64,000 nt of DNA from Saprospiraceae bacterium UBA7328 (lineage in GTDB: Bacteria > Bacteroidota > Bacteroidia > Chitinophagales > Saprospiraceae). Of the stretch, positions 19,708 through 28,958 are shown piece after piece (positions within the stretch are counted from its first letter, which is position 1; every line of letters begins with the position of its first letter). Made by a program: the position numbers and the translations under genes. The stretch covers positions 1-64,000 of the forward strand of contig DKPS01000047.1 in assembly GCA_002471345.1 (NCBI GenBank), written 5' to 3'. A model generated the notes under the pieces. That model made no database searches. It worked only from the letters and a program-made list of their open reading frames with translations, and was not told where the DNA came from.

Positions 19708-22473
19708 TTAGAAGTTATAAAGTGCACGGCCAGTAATTCTCCTTCCGATTTTTGGAAAACCTGGAAGTGCTCTAAACTCATTATCAAATAAATTAGTAGC
19801 TGACAATTCAAGATTGACTCCATTTTCCATTCCATATCCTAGTGTCAGATCTACCAATGATTTGGCATCTATTTCACCAGGGAAGGTAGAGTTGTTTGAC
19901 GTATATGCTTGATCCCATTGGTAAGCCAAGCTACCTCTAAATCCTAGATCAGGACCATAACTAATTCCTGCTCTAATTTTATTTTGCGGGAAGTTAAGAT
20001 CACCTGCTTCTCCAGTTGGTCTGTTAAACCATGTATAGTTGGCAAAAGTGGTCAAAACATCGGTGAAATAATACTTAGTATGAACTTCAAATCCCCAATC
20101 ATCACTTATACCATCCGGGTTTCTTGTAGGGTAGCCAAAAGCTAAATTAGGAAGCCCAGTGGCTGGTACTTGATCAGTCTGAACGATTCCATGGAATGGT
20201 AAGCCTGCTGAAGCTAGAATTCCAAGAAAGGCTTGGCCTGCTTCCGTATATGCTCCATTTAGCACTCCTCCAATCTGCCCTGCTACGGCAGCAGCATTGG
20301 CAGCATCAAATCCACTTTGTAATAAGAATCCCTCTATTTGGGGTTGGAAAGTACTCTGTACCCCTGAGCCTAAATCATTTGGCAGATTAAGCATTGTGAT
20401 TATAGGACTAACCTGAGAGAATCCTCCTGCAGCCGTTCTTCTGAAATAATAAACATCAAAACCTGCAGCAAATTTTTCATTAAAAAGACCTTTATACCCT
20501 ACTTCATAAGCAGAAAGTGTTGATATTAATTTCGTTGGATTTGATACTGGTAAAAGTTCATTCCCATTCAAATCAGTACTAGCAATTGCACCAGAGAATC
20601 CTGCAGGTGCTTGACTGCTTAATAATTGTATAAGTGCAGGGACAAAAGGAGCTAAATTGGGATCGGCAGCACCTAATTGTTGTATTCCTTGTATAACATC
20701 AGGTGTAACAGCAGCATAAGCCGCAGCTAGTGGAAATCCTGCACTAAATGGGGTAGCTGGTACTCCCGGAATTAACCATGTTATCATTGGATTGTCAAAT
20801 GTCTGAGGATTTAAACCTCCAATATTCCAAACATTAAAAACAGGTGTGGTCTGTACAGGTAAATCAAAATAAATATCTGATGCAGGTATTGGATTAGCGG
20901 CTCTGTTATAACTAAACCTTAAAGAGTGAAATTGACTTGGTTTATAAACCATTGCTGCCCTAGGCGAGAAAGTCTTTTCATCAGTAAAATTATATCCATC
21001 GTACCTACCTGCAAGAAATACATCTAGTTTGTCTCCAAATTTGAGTTTAGATTGAATATATCCACCATGGATCGTATAGTCATCATTATCTTCATTTCTT
21101 CCATATACATGATTATCTGTATTAGCAGTTGCATCTCTGAAGTCAAAGCCTGTGGTCCATTCAGCATTTAAAAAATTAGGAGTTTCAAAGCTATATTGTA
21201 TCTGAGCTTCAAAGTGTGTTCTTTCTAAAGGAACTATTAGTCCTGTTCTATTCAGATATACTGGGTTGTCGTCATTACCTCCATCATTTTTAATAAAGTA
21301 AGTCTGAGCAAATAGTCCTTTATGAGTTAGTCTTGCCTGCCCCCATAACTCATTAGAAAAGGTGAATCCCTCACCTAAGTCATTATAAAAAATTGAACTA
21401 CCTGCATTCCATCCACCTGATCCTATAATTCTTGTGTCTTGGTTAAGTTGAAAATGTAATTGCCCATTTACAGCAGCTGCCCAATATTCAGGCTTTTGAA
21501 CTTTTCCTGGAGTAAGTAATGTAGGTCCATCTTGTTGTGGATCTACAAATCCTCCAGCAGTCACGAATCCACGTCTCACAGTTTCTTGAAAATTGGCTAG
21601 TACAGATTGACCTACAGGGTCATTTGGATCTAAAGTAAAGTCATCTCCACTGCCATAGCGGGCATTAATCTTATATCCAAAAGTAGCCTCTTCATTATGA
21701 CCGGCATGCCTTATGGCTGTTTTGAAAGTATTCATTTCCCCATAGATGAGTTCTACTGTAGTACCAGGATGTCTGAATGGGTCTTTAGAAATGAAATGTA
21801 CAACACCAGAAGTGACATCTGGTCCATACAATGCTGATCCAGGTCCTAAAACCACTTCTATTCTTTCCAAATCGATGTTATTAATAGGAGAGTTTTGAGA
21901 ATCGAAAAGTTCTAATCCTGGTGTGATCAACGACCTATAGTCTAACATTGGGAATACATCAGTGGAAAAGACTCCACTACTGCCTCTTAGAGCAAGATTT
22001 ATACGCTGCCCTGTTTGTTGTTGGAGTTCTACTCCAGGAGTGTTTATAAGCGCTCTGATTGGTGTAACAGAGCCTCCCGAGGCTGCAACGTCCTTTGCAC
22101 TTATAACAGATACTGCAGCGGGAGCTTCTTGAAGTTTTTCTGCCTTTCTAGATGCGGATATAATCACGTCATCAGCTAGAATGTTCCCCGTATTAAGTTT
22201 AATATCTATAGGTGAGCTATCATTGATTGTAAAACTAGATGTTTGAAAACCTACAAATGAGGCTATCAGTGTCATTGGAAATGAAGATGATGTGTTAAAT
22301 GAAAAGGAACCATCTATATCTGTAACTGTTCCATCTGAGGATCCTTTGACAATTATATTAGCTCCAATTAGAGGCTCACCATCATCTGCAGATATTGTGC
22401 CTGAGATTACATTCTGAGAAATTAAATATTGAGTGAGAAAGAGGAAAAAAATAAAAATTAGATTTCTTTTCAT
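19708..22473 (-). CDS. TonB-dependent receptor
   Basis: This 921-residue outer-membrane protein has a signal peptide (end near 19, YLISQ), a carboxypeptidase-regulatory-like domain (about 21-105), a TonB plug (about 115-235, with VEVVLGPGSALYGPDVTSG) and a barrel that closes with RRITGRALYNF. There is no SusD partner, so it is a classic receptor rather than a SusC. It leads a run of same-strand genes (beta-helix protein, cytochrome, lipoprotein, D-threonine aldolase-like enzyme, GMC complex) and may import their substrate or product. An Ala/Pro-rich insertion at about 550-740 is longer than usual for the barrel loops. Confidence 0.92.
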   Translation of the reverse strand: MKRNLIFIFFLFLTQYLISQNVISGTISADDGEPLIGANIIVKGSSDGTVTDIDGSFSFNTSSSFPMTLIASFVGFQTSSFTINDSSPIDIKLNTGNILADDVIISASRKAEKLQEAPAAVSVISAKDVAASGGSVTPIRALINTPGVELQQQTGQRINLALRGSSGVFSTDVFPMLDYRSLITPGLELFDSQNSPINNIDLERIEVVLGPGSALYGPDVTSGVVHFISKDPFRHPGTTVELIYGEMNTFKTAIRHAGHNEEATFGYKINARYGSGDDFTLDPNDPVGQSVLANFQETVRRGFVTAGGFVDPQQDGPTLLTPGKVQKPEYWAAAVNGQLHFQLNQDTRIIGSGGWNAGSSIFYNDLGEGFTFSNELWGQARLTHKGLFAQTYFIKNDGGNDDNPVYLNRTGLIVPLERTHFEAQIQYSFETPNFLNAEWTTGFDFRDATANTDNHVYGRNEDNDDYTIHGGYIQSKLKFGDKLDVFLAGRYDGYNFTDEKTFSPRAAMVYKPSQFHSLRFSYNRAANPIPASDIYFDLPVQTTPVFNVWNIGGLNPQTFDNPMITWLIPGVPATPFSAGFPLAAAYAAVTPDVIQGIQQLGAADPNLAPFVPALIQLLSSQAPAGFSGAIASTDLNGNELLPVSNPTKLISTLSAYEVGYKGLFNEKFAAGFDVYYFRRTAAGGFSQVSPIITMLNLPNDLGSGVQSTFQPQIEGFLLQSGFDAANAAAVAGQIGGVLNGAYTEAGQAFLGILASAGLPFHGIVQTDQVPATGLPNLAFGYPTRNPDGISDDWGFEVHTKYYFTDVLTTFANYTWFNRPTGEAGDLNFPQNKIRAGISYGPDLGFRGSLAYQWDQAYTSNNSTFPGEIDAKSLVDLTLGYGMENGVNLELSATNLFDNEFRALPGFPKIGRRITGRALYNF

Positions 22474-22584
22474 TCTGATATAAACTCTTTACTAATCTGG
22501 AAATTTAACCACAACAAATTAATAATTAAGTTTGGAGATACCGAAATGGGGTCAATTCTTTTAATTTGGGGTGAAAATGGCCTT

Positions 22585-23424
22585 TCAAATTTTATCATTC
22601 ATTGATGATTCGAATAAGTTCTTAAATGTGGAGGACAATGTAAAGGGGTTGTTTTCGACGTAATCCAGAAATATATATGTCTTTCCTTTTGACTGTTTGA
22701 TTTGAGTTATGTGACTTGCATTGATTACATAAGATCTATGAATTTGCAGAAATCGACTTGTTGGTAGTTGTGAAGAGGTTTTTTTGAGTGTGTTTCTGAG
22801 AAGACTTTTATGTTCAATTTTGTCATGAAGGAAATGAACTTCCACATAGTTATCCTCAGATTTTAAATAGAGCAACGAATCTATACGTAAGGTCAGAATA
22901 GATTTACCTTTTTCATCATGCAATTTAATTAAGTTACCTTCTTTCTTATCAGCCTTTATTTTTTGGATTAAGCTTTTAAAATATAGGATTAATAAACCAA
23001 TTGAATAAGGTACAATCGCTAATAAAAAAGTGTTTTTATAAGTGAAGGACAATTCTGATAGGAATGGCTTTCCTCTTTCTGCATAGAATATGAAAATCAC
23101 AAGAGAAACGAATGATAGTTCCAGAATAATCCACCATACTAAACTATAAACTTTGAAATGAGTAGGGCCAGTCCAATTCCTTAGAACAAATTGAGTGAAA
23201 ATGATGGACATGCTTCCTATTAAACCAGCATATCCAATTGGAAACATTATGCCTATTTGCGAATTGATATAAAAGTCGAATATGTCAAGAGGGTCATAGA
23301 TATTTAGGAAAAGTGATGAAAAAAGCGCGCAAAAAGAGATTAATAACCACTTGCTATAGGGGCCCTCCAAAATGAAGACCTCAGTAGTTAAGAGATCTTT
23401 GATATATGATAAAACTGAGTTCAA
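22585..23424 (-). CDS. LytTR-type DNA-binding regulator with N-terminal membrane domain
   Basis: In this 279-residue protein the first 140 or so residues form about four membrane segments. The last 100 (about 175-275) are a LytTR DNA-binding domain, with IDSLLYLKSEDNYVEVHF and the motif FLQIHRSYVINASHI. There is no receiver domain, so it is a membrane-embedded regulator rather than a classical response regulator. The only start compatible with the frame is a TTG at 23424; an in-frame stop lies a few codons upstream. It precedes the TonB receptor gene by 111 bases and is the natural candidate regulator of that gene run. Confidence 0.85.
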   Translation of the reverse strand: MNSVLSYIKDLLTTEVFILEGPYSKWLLISFCALFSSLFLNIYDPLDIFDFYINSQIGIMFPIGYAGLIGSMSIIFTQFVLRNWTGPTHFKVYSLVWWIILELSFVSLVIFIFYAERGKPFLSELSFTYKNTFLLAIVPYSIGLLILYFKSLIQKIKADKKEGNLIKLHDEKGKSILTLRIDSLLYLKSEDNYVEVHFLHDKIEHKSLLRNTLKKTSSQLPTSRFLQIHRSYVINASHITQIKQSKGKTYIFLDYVENNPFTLSSTFKNLFESSMNDKI

Positions 23425-23611
23425 TATAGATCAGTTTGAATAGAAGATCATAAAAATAAGATTCATTTTGAGTTATTTGTATTCTTTAAAAAAATGTAAT
23501 TGAAGAGTGATAGAAAATATAAAATAACATCATTTGACACACTAACAGAATATTAACTGGTCTTACTGGATATTTTAAATACTCTTAACTGTTTAATGTC
23601 AATGTGCATCA

Positions 23612-23619
23612 TAGCTTTG
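23612..23619 (+). promoter_or_regulatory. Candidate -7 element (TAnnTTTG) of small lipoprotein gene
   Basis: TAGCTTTG matches the Bacteroidota -7 consensus TAnnTTTG and lies 16 bases before the ATG at 23636. No good -33 TTTG is seen at the usual distance, so support is moderate. Confidence 0.35.
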
Positions 23620-23635
23620 ATTAAAACGTCAAACT

Positions 23636-23956
23636 ATGAAAAGAGTATTACTATTTGTTATTGGACTATTGTTTTTGTCAGGATGTGATCTGCAGCAACC
23701 TTTGAATGATGATGACATCGTTTTTATTGGTTCCTGGAGTTCAGATGAATTTTATTTAGAAATTGGAGCAAATGGATATGGCTTTTGTCAAAAAAGAAAT
23801 AGATATCCAATAGAAGGTAGAGTAAATATCACAAGAAATAAAATTAAATTCAGAGGCGAAGGTGGGAAAAAGGATTTTGACATTGATGCTGATCCTTTCA
23901 TTGATCAAGGGGATGTCATGATGATTTTAGACGGGGAGTACTTTTATTTACATTGA
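23636..23956 (+). CDS. Small lipoprotein of unknown function
   Basis: This 106-residue protein has a lipobox (LLFLSGC, Cys17) and a short beta-rich domain containing IVFIGSWSSDEFYLEIGANG. I recognise no family. The WSSDEFYLEIGANGYG pattern resembles small lipocalin-like or META-like lipoproteins that report on a 'texture' of a strand, but no assignment is made. It is a single gene with its own candidate -7 element and a strong terminator directly after the stop. Confidence 0.65.
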   Translation: MKRVLLFVIGLLFLSGCDLQQPLNDDDIVFIGSWSSDEFYLEIGANGYGFCQKRNRYPIEGRVNITRNKIKFRGEGGKKDFDIDADPFIDQGDVMMILDGEYFYLH

Positions 23957-23970
23957 GAAGTCAATGAAAT

Positions 23971-24006
23971 GAAGGTTGTTCAATTTTGAAATTCTGAACA
24001 ACCTTC
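23971..24006. terminator. Bidirectional terminator between convergent genes
   Basis: A perfect 12-bp stem (23971-23982 with 23995-24006, 12-base loop) lies between the stop codons of the small lipoprotein gene and the TfoX-like gene. It can serve both. Confidence 0.75.
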
Positions 24007-24011
24007 ACTCA

Positions 24012-24374
24012 TCACTTTTTCCTTTTACTGGTCTTAGCTAAAGGATTAAAAGCAACACAGAGGCTGATCCAATAATCTAAATCTTCATCTGTGTCAAAGC
24101 CATCTGGGGTGACAAAGACATAACCCTTCATAGGCCTTCCAGTAAAATCCATTGGATGGCACCCCTCTCTCTTTACTGCACCTATAGTGGCGTCCTCACC
24201 AATTCTTGCCATAAGTAAATCAGTATTTTTTTTCTTGTCAAAATGAATACCACAACACATTTTATCATCTACCATGAAGCACAATCCTCCAAACATCCTT
24301 TTTTCGTAGAATGAAGTTTTGTGATCATTGAAAGAATTTCTGATTCGATCTGCAATAAATTCGTCATAAGCCAT
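24012..24374 (-). CDS. TfoX/Sxy N-terminal domain protein
   Basis: The 120 residues form a single TfoX N-terminal domain: YDEFIADRIRNSF, then KRMFGGLCFMVDDKM and a C-terminal strand GYVFVTP, followed by a basic KTSKRKK tail. In Gammaproteobacteria TfoX/Sxy proteins regulate competence. Stand-alone domains like this one are common in many phyla and their role is not established. The start ATG at 24374 fits the family's usual N-terminus (MAYDEF). It is a single gene, facing away from rpsT. Confidence 0.85.
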   Translation of the reverse strand: MAYDEFIADRIRNSFNDHKTSFYEKRMFGGLCFMVDDKMCCGIHFDKKKNTDLLMARIGEDATIGAVKREGCHPMDFTGRPMKGYVFVTPDGFDTDEDLDYWISLCVAFNPLAKTSKRKK

Positions 24375-24511
24375 AATTCCAGAAATTTATAAAAAGTCTT
24401 TTTTTAGTCAATATTTTTACTAAAAGTCTCAAGTCCTCAAAAGTTGACATTAATTTGCCGTAATTCTCATATTCATTAGCATCAAAAGTTTCTATTGAGC
24501 AAAAAATAATA

Positions 24512-24519
24512 TACTTTTG
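24512..24519 (+). promoter_or_regulatory. Candidate -7 element of rpsT promoter
   Basis: TACTTTTG fits TAnnTTTG and lies 29 bases before the rpsT ATG. A TTG at 24495-24497 could be part of a -33 element, though the spacing is shorter than usual. Confidence 0.5.
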
Positions 24520-24548
24520 CACTCCAATTTTTAAAATAGAGAATATAC

Positions 24549-24803
24549 ATGGCACACCACGCATCAGCACTAAAGAGAATCAGACAAGATGCTAAGAAAA
24601 GATTGCGTAATAGATATTATGCTAAATCTGCTCGTACTGCAATTCAAAACTTAAGAGCCCTTACTAAAAAGGTGGAAGCAGAAAAGTTTTTACCTAAGGT
24701 AGAAAGCATGATAGACAAACTGGCCAAAAGAAATATATGGCACAAGAACAAAGCTTCAAATGTAAAAGGTAAACTTGCCAAGTTTGTTGCAGGTTTAGCA
24801 TAA
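24549..24803 (+). CDS. rpsT: 30S ribosomal protein S20
   Basis: This 84-residue, strongly basic, all-helical protein has the S20 signature MAHHASALKRIRQ, followed by KRLRNRYYAKSARTAI and the C-terminal IWHKNKASNVKGKLAK. It binds 16S rRNA at the base of the 30S body and helps early assembly. The length is normal. It is monocistronic, with its own promoter element and a clear terminator, the usual arrangement. Confidence 0.97.
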   Translation: MAHHASALKRIRQDAKKRLRNRYYAKSARTAIQNLRALTKKVEAEKFLPKVESMIDKLAKRNIWHKNKASNVKGKLAKFVAGLA

Positions 24804-24828
24804 GCCTAAATCGTATTTAAGAAATAAT

Positions 24829-24868
24829 AAAGGCCATTACTCTTTGAGTTTTGGCCTTTTCTTTTTTT
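24829..24868 (+). terminator. Intrinsic terminator of rpsT
   Basis: An 8-bp stem (24829-24836 with 24852-24859) is followed directly by a T-rich tract on the plus strand, 25 bases after the rpsT stop. Confidence 0.8.
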
Positions 24869-24896
24869 ACTATTTTTAATTGTTATAATCATAGAT

Positions 24897-25799
24897 ATGA
24901 TGGAGTTTTTAAAAAGGGTCGGCTGGACAGTTTTGGATGTAGCTGCTTTTCTTTTAATAGCTGGAGTGATTGCAGGATTACTTATGATGTTCATATCATT
25001 TATACCTGGTTTAGGAGTTTCTGGAGATTCTGAGATTTTAGAGAATCCTATTGAGCTTTTGGCATCATTTATTCCGCTTCTCATTGGTTCATTAATATCT
25101 GGATATATAGTTCACTTATTGATCTTTAAAAGAGATATGAGGCTGTTTGGAATAGGGAATTCAAAAATGTTTAAGGATTATGGATGGGGGTTTCTTCTGG
25201 GAGGAATTCTTGTTTTCGTAGGATTCTTAATACTCCGTTTGTTAGGTTATTTAGATGTGGTAGGCTACAATTTTGAGTACAATACAATAGCATTGTTTCT
25301 TCTATTTTTTGTTGTTCAATCTCTTTTTGAGGAGATAGCTTTTAGATCATATTTGATGCCTGCATTAGAAACACGATTTGGCCTTTGGGCTTCGCTTTTA
25401 GTTTCATCAATTCTTTTTGCTCTTATTCATTTGTCAAATAGTAATGTGGCTGTTTTAGGAATTGTCAATATATTCTTAGCAGGACTTTTGCTTGGGGTTC
25501 TATTTATAAAATATCAGAATGTTTGGGTGGCTGCAGGATTACATTGTAGTTGGAATTATATACAAAGTACAATTCTAGGTTTTGAGGTAAGTGGTGAATC
25601 CGTGTTTAATATGATAGAAACTGAGGAGGCAGGTCCAGACTTTTTGACTGGGGGAGCGTTCGGTTTCGAAGGTTCTTTGATATCAGTTCTATTTTTGGGA
25701 GGATTAATTATTTACTATATTAAGAATGATCCTTATGTAATGTCGAGGCTAGAAGGAATGCCTCAAATAGAAGATCTAGATCAAAATTTCACTGTTTAG
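24897..25799 (+). CDS. CPBP-family intramembrane metalloprotease
   Basis: This 300-residue protein has about eight membrane segments and the CPBP (Abi/Rce1-like) motifs: EE-x-x-x-R at Glu145, Glu146 and Arg150, a His in ALIHLSN (His178), and the final HCSWN (His216, Asn220). All the residues of the glutamate-type active site are present. Family members cleave prenylated or membrane proteins, and some give bacteriocin immunity; the target here is unknown. Two ATG codons stand at the start (24897 and 24900). It is separated from rpsT by a terminator. Confidence 0.88.
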   Translation: MMEFLKRVGWTVLDVAAFLLIAGVIAGLLMMFISFIPGLGVSGDSEILENPIELLASFIPLLIGSLISGYIVHLLIFKRDMRLFGIGNSKMFKDYGWGFLLGGILVFVGFLILRLLGYLDVVGYNFEYNTIALFLLFFVVQSLFEEIAFRSYLMPALETRFGLWASLLVSSILFALIHLSNSNVAVLGIVNIFLAGLLLGVLFIKYQNVWVAAGLHCSWNYIQSTILGFEVSGESVFNMIETEEAGPDFLTGGAFGFEGSLISVLFLGGLIIYYIKNDPYVMSRLEGMPQIEDLDQNFTV

Positions 25800-26114
25800 A
25801 GTCCTATTTTTTTTAGGATTAGATGTATTCACTTTTTTCTACCCAACTTCTTATTCTTAAATATTATTTATATTTGTAATAGGACTACTGACAAAATAAC
25901 TCAATTTTCAAAATAAAGGAATGCCATTTCATGGTCATCGAATTTGATGTTTATTCTTTCTATCGTTATTTATCAGTTTCTAAGAATTACTTTTCAATTT
26001 TAACACCCTTAGAAATTGAGCCGTTCTATATGAATGGCTCAACTCTTTAGAAATATGTTCTGTTCATTCTTTTCAACTCACAATTACAGTGCCTTTGTAT
26101 TGGGGCTTCTATTT
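25800..26114. other. Intergenic region, two weak hairpins
   Basis: I see no gene here. A 7-bp hairpin with a T-rich loop (about 25800-25820) follows the CPBP stop. An 11-bp hairpin with one wobble pair (26016-26026 with 26032-26042) lies before the convergent amidohydrolase stop. Either could end transcription, but neither has a proper T tract. Confidence 0.5.
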
Positions 26115-27775
26115 TTACCAGTTAGAATCTGAATATGCCTTCTGCCCACCTACATATGTTGCCAGGACTTTTATGTCTTTAATTTTATTAGGATCAATTG
26201 CTAGAATGTTATGATTCAAAAGCACAAAATCGGCCAATTTCCCTTTTTCTATTGTTCCTTTTACTTTCTCATCAAAAGCTGCATAGGCTGCATGGCTGGT
26301 GTAAGCAATTAAGGCATCTTCTACTGAGATTTTTTCTTCTGGTATCCACCCTTTCGGGTTTTTGCCATCCAAAGTTTGGCGCAATACCGCGGCTTGAATA
26401 CCAAGAATGGGGGACGCAGGGGCTACTGCCCAATCACTTCCAAAAGCTATAATCGCATTGGATTTTAAAAGTGAGTTAAAAGCATAAGTGGTTTTAGCCC
26501 TATCTGGCCCTATGTATTCTTCAGCCCATCTACCGTCATCTATGGCATGGTAGGGTTGCATACTAGGGATTATATCTAATTCTGCAAATCTAGAGATGTC
26601 TTTAAGAGCAAGATGCTGAGCGTGTTCAATTCTAAAACGGCGATCTTTTTTCCATTTTCTTTGGCGACTTTTTCATAAATATTCATCAGGGTATGAATAG
26701 CGCTAACCCCTATGGCGTGGACTAGCACATGTAGGTTGGCTTTGTCAGCTTCTGATATCCATTCATATAGCTCATCCTCTTTGTTGATGAAAAAACCTTT
26801 ATCATCTTGAATGTCTAGGTAATGATCATGAAATACAGCGGTATGTGATCCCAATGATCCATCTACAAAACCTTTAAGGCTGCCAGTTTTAACCCAATTC
26901 AGATGATTGCTGATTGTGGTTTGGGCCCATTGATTTAAAGGAGCAGAAGCGTAAATACGCGTCTTGAGTTTATTTTCTTTTAGTAACTCAAGAGCAGTGG
27001 AATAACTTTCCAGATCTCCATTTAATCCGTCTACATCATGCACACTTGTCACTCCATTAGAAATAAAATATTCAGATGCAGCTTCAAAGGTTTCGCGTTT
27101 TTGCTCTGATGTCATGGGTGGAATTTTATCTATGACAAGGTTCATAGCATTGTCTTTTAACAGGCCTGTGAGGTTTCCTAAATCATCTTTGATTATAGTT
27201 CCTCCATCAACATCAGGAATGTCATTGTCGACTCCTGCAAATTTTAATGCTGCGGTATTTGCTAAAGCCATATGCCCATCAAGTCGAAATAGAAATACTG
27301 GAATATTCTCGGTTACCTCGTCTATCCAATCTTTATGTGGCAACTCACCACCCCATAATGTATGATCCCAATTTCCTTCTAAAATCCATTCTCCTTCCTT
27401 TAAACTTTCAGCAAAACCTGCCACTTTGTGTTTAAATTCTTCAGGTGAACTCGCATTTCTTAAATCTACACTTAATAGGCTTCTACCTCCAGCCATCAAG
27501 TGAACATGACTGTCTATAAATCCAGGTACTATGAAATTACCTTTAGCGTCTATTAGAGTGGTATTATCATCTTTTAAATGAGTGAGCTCGTCGTCTGTAC
27601 CTGTAGCTATAATTTTTTCATCTGTTATAGCAATTGATCGTTTATAATCTTCATTCTCAACCCCTGTCCATATGACAGCATTATGTATTATTAAATCTGC
27701 TTTCTTACTATCTGATTGACAAGAAAGCGAAAGAATAACTAGACCGATTAGTATGAGTTTTTGAGAAAGCATCAT
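26115..27775 (-). pseudogene. Amidohydrolase (YtcJ-like, amidohydrolase 3), broken by a frameshift at 26646-26651
   Basis: The 5' part (27775-26576) encodes a lipoprotein (lipobox LSLSC) with the amidohydrolase entry motif GFIDSHVHLM and a mid-region containing VDGSLGSHTA and LHVLVHAIG. The 3' part, in another frame (26561-26115), carries [20 protein letters not shown] and the C-terminal LADFVLLN. One extra base in the A6 run (minus strand) at 26646-26651 restores a continuous frame, reading [16 protein letters not shown], with the expected IEHAQ motif. The repaired protein is about 550 residues, normal for the family. The 412-residue frame starting at 27814 uses a TTG; the ATG at 27775 gives the signal peptide. 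Either a base was lost in sequencing or the gene is freshly inactivated. Confidence 0.85.
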
Positions 27776-27938
27776 TTCAAATTTATTATACACCATAAAA
27801 CAACCAATAAACAAACTAACTTTCTAATCTGGTGATATTGCATGTCCAAATAAATTGTTATGCATCATATAAGCAAATGATTTGAAAGTTGAGGTATTAG
27901 AGAATTTGTAGAGAATTAATTGGGAAAGTGTTTAAACG

Positions 27939-27971
27939 ACAAAAGGGCCTCTGTATTAGAGACCCTTTTGT
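27939..27971 (-). terminator. Terminator of the cohesin-protein/PorP operon
   Basis: A 14-bp stem (27939-27952 with 27958-27971, one wobble pair, 5-base loop) lies 29 bases beyond the stop of the PorP/SprF gene. Confidence 0.8.
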
Positions 27972-27999
27972 GTTGTTTGTTTTTCTTAAACTAATAAGC

Positions 28000-28950
28000 T
28001 TACTGTTGTGCATTTTGAGTTTGAGGTGTTCTTTGCACCGGTTGAATTTTCACTTTTAAACTGATCTCATGAGATCCATTATTGAAGCTTTGAAACTGGT
28101 TAAAAGAAGTATTGTATCCATAGAAAACTCCAAAATTATCTAAGTATGCACCTATTAGAAAACCAAGACGATTTTCAGAACCACTTGAATAAGTTACTCC
28201 CATATTCAATTTTTCATCTAATAATCCTACGCGTAAATTTATATCCACATGTGCAGGAACTAGCATTAATTGTTTGTAGTAAATACTTGGTTCAATAACT
28301 AAATCTTGTTCAGGAAGATCAAATTTATAACCTAAGTTGGCGATAATTCCAAAATCTCTACCTATTAGAGAATTTGTATCGTCATTTAATCTTTGACTGA
28401 AGATTGATGGTAGTGCAACACCGTATGTCACTTTTTCATCATAAACTCCAAAAACCCCTATGGATACATCAAAGAATCTAGCACCTCCAAGCCTAGATAT
28501 AATCTCATCATCACTGATATCTACTAATGGGCTTGTTACAGCATCACCGTTCAATTTGTGTTGTATGTATTCTCCTGATACTCCAAATCCCAATTTGTTG
28601 TTTGGTAGATCAAGATTATATGATAAGCTAACTTGTCCTTTATTAGTATTAAAGGCACCAAAACTATCAGTATAGGCCAATACTCCAAGTCCAATTCTAT
28701 TTCCAATTGGGCCATTGTAACTCAATGTACCTGTACTAGGAGAATTTGGAAAACTCGCCCATGCATTTCTATAATTGAGCACAACTGAGTGATATCCTTC
28801 GTAACCAGTAGCACCAGGATTGACTAAAACAGGATTCAGATAATAAGAAGTATAGACTGATTGTTCTCCTATTAGTCTTACCTGAGCATCCACCTTGCTT
28901 ATACCAAGAAGGAATGCTATCGAAGTGATTAGTATTATATATCTTTTCAT
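28000..28950 (-). CDS. PorP/SprF-family type IX secretion membrane protein
   Basis: The chosen ATG (28950) gives a 316-residue protein with a signal peptide (SKVDAQ). The longer open frame would add 29 unrelated residues. The family signature is present: TSYYLNPVLVNPGATGYEG at the start, repeated barrel strands, and a GAYLDNFGVFYGYN-like ending. PorP/SprF proteins are outer-membrane partners of the T9SS. SprF in Flavobacterium johnsoniae is needed to export and attach SprB, a type B substrate. Here the gene follows, by 8 bases, a gene for a CHU_C-bearing protein, the standard arrangement of a substrate with its own PorP-like partner. Confidence 0.92.
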   Translation of the reverse strand: MKRYIILITSIAFLLGISKVDAQVRLIGEQSVYTSYYLNPVLVNPGATGYEGYHSVVLNYRNAWASFPNSPSTGTLSYNGPIGNRIGLGVLAYTDSFGAFNTNKGQVSLSYNLDLPNNKLGFGVSGEYIQHKLNGDAVTSPLVDISDDEIISRLGGARFFDVSIGVFGVYDEKVTYGVALPSIFSQRLNDDTNSLIGRDFGIIANLGYKFDLPEQDLVIEPSIYYKQLMLVPAHVDINLRVGLLDEKLNMGVTYSSGSENRLGFLIGAYLDNFGVFYGYNTSFNQFQSFNNGSHEISLKVKIQPVQRTPQTQNAQQ

Positions 28951-28958
28951 GATTCCTT

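Noticed and set aside
24364..24570. A 68-residue minus-strand open frame
   Set aside because: It spans the promoter and start of rpsT in antisense and shows no features.
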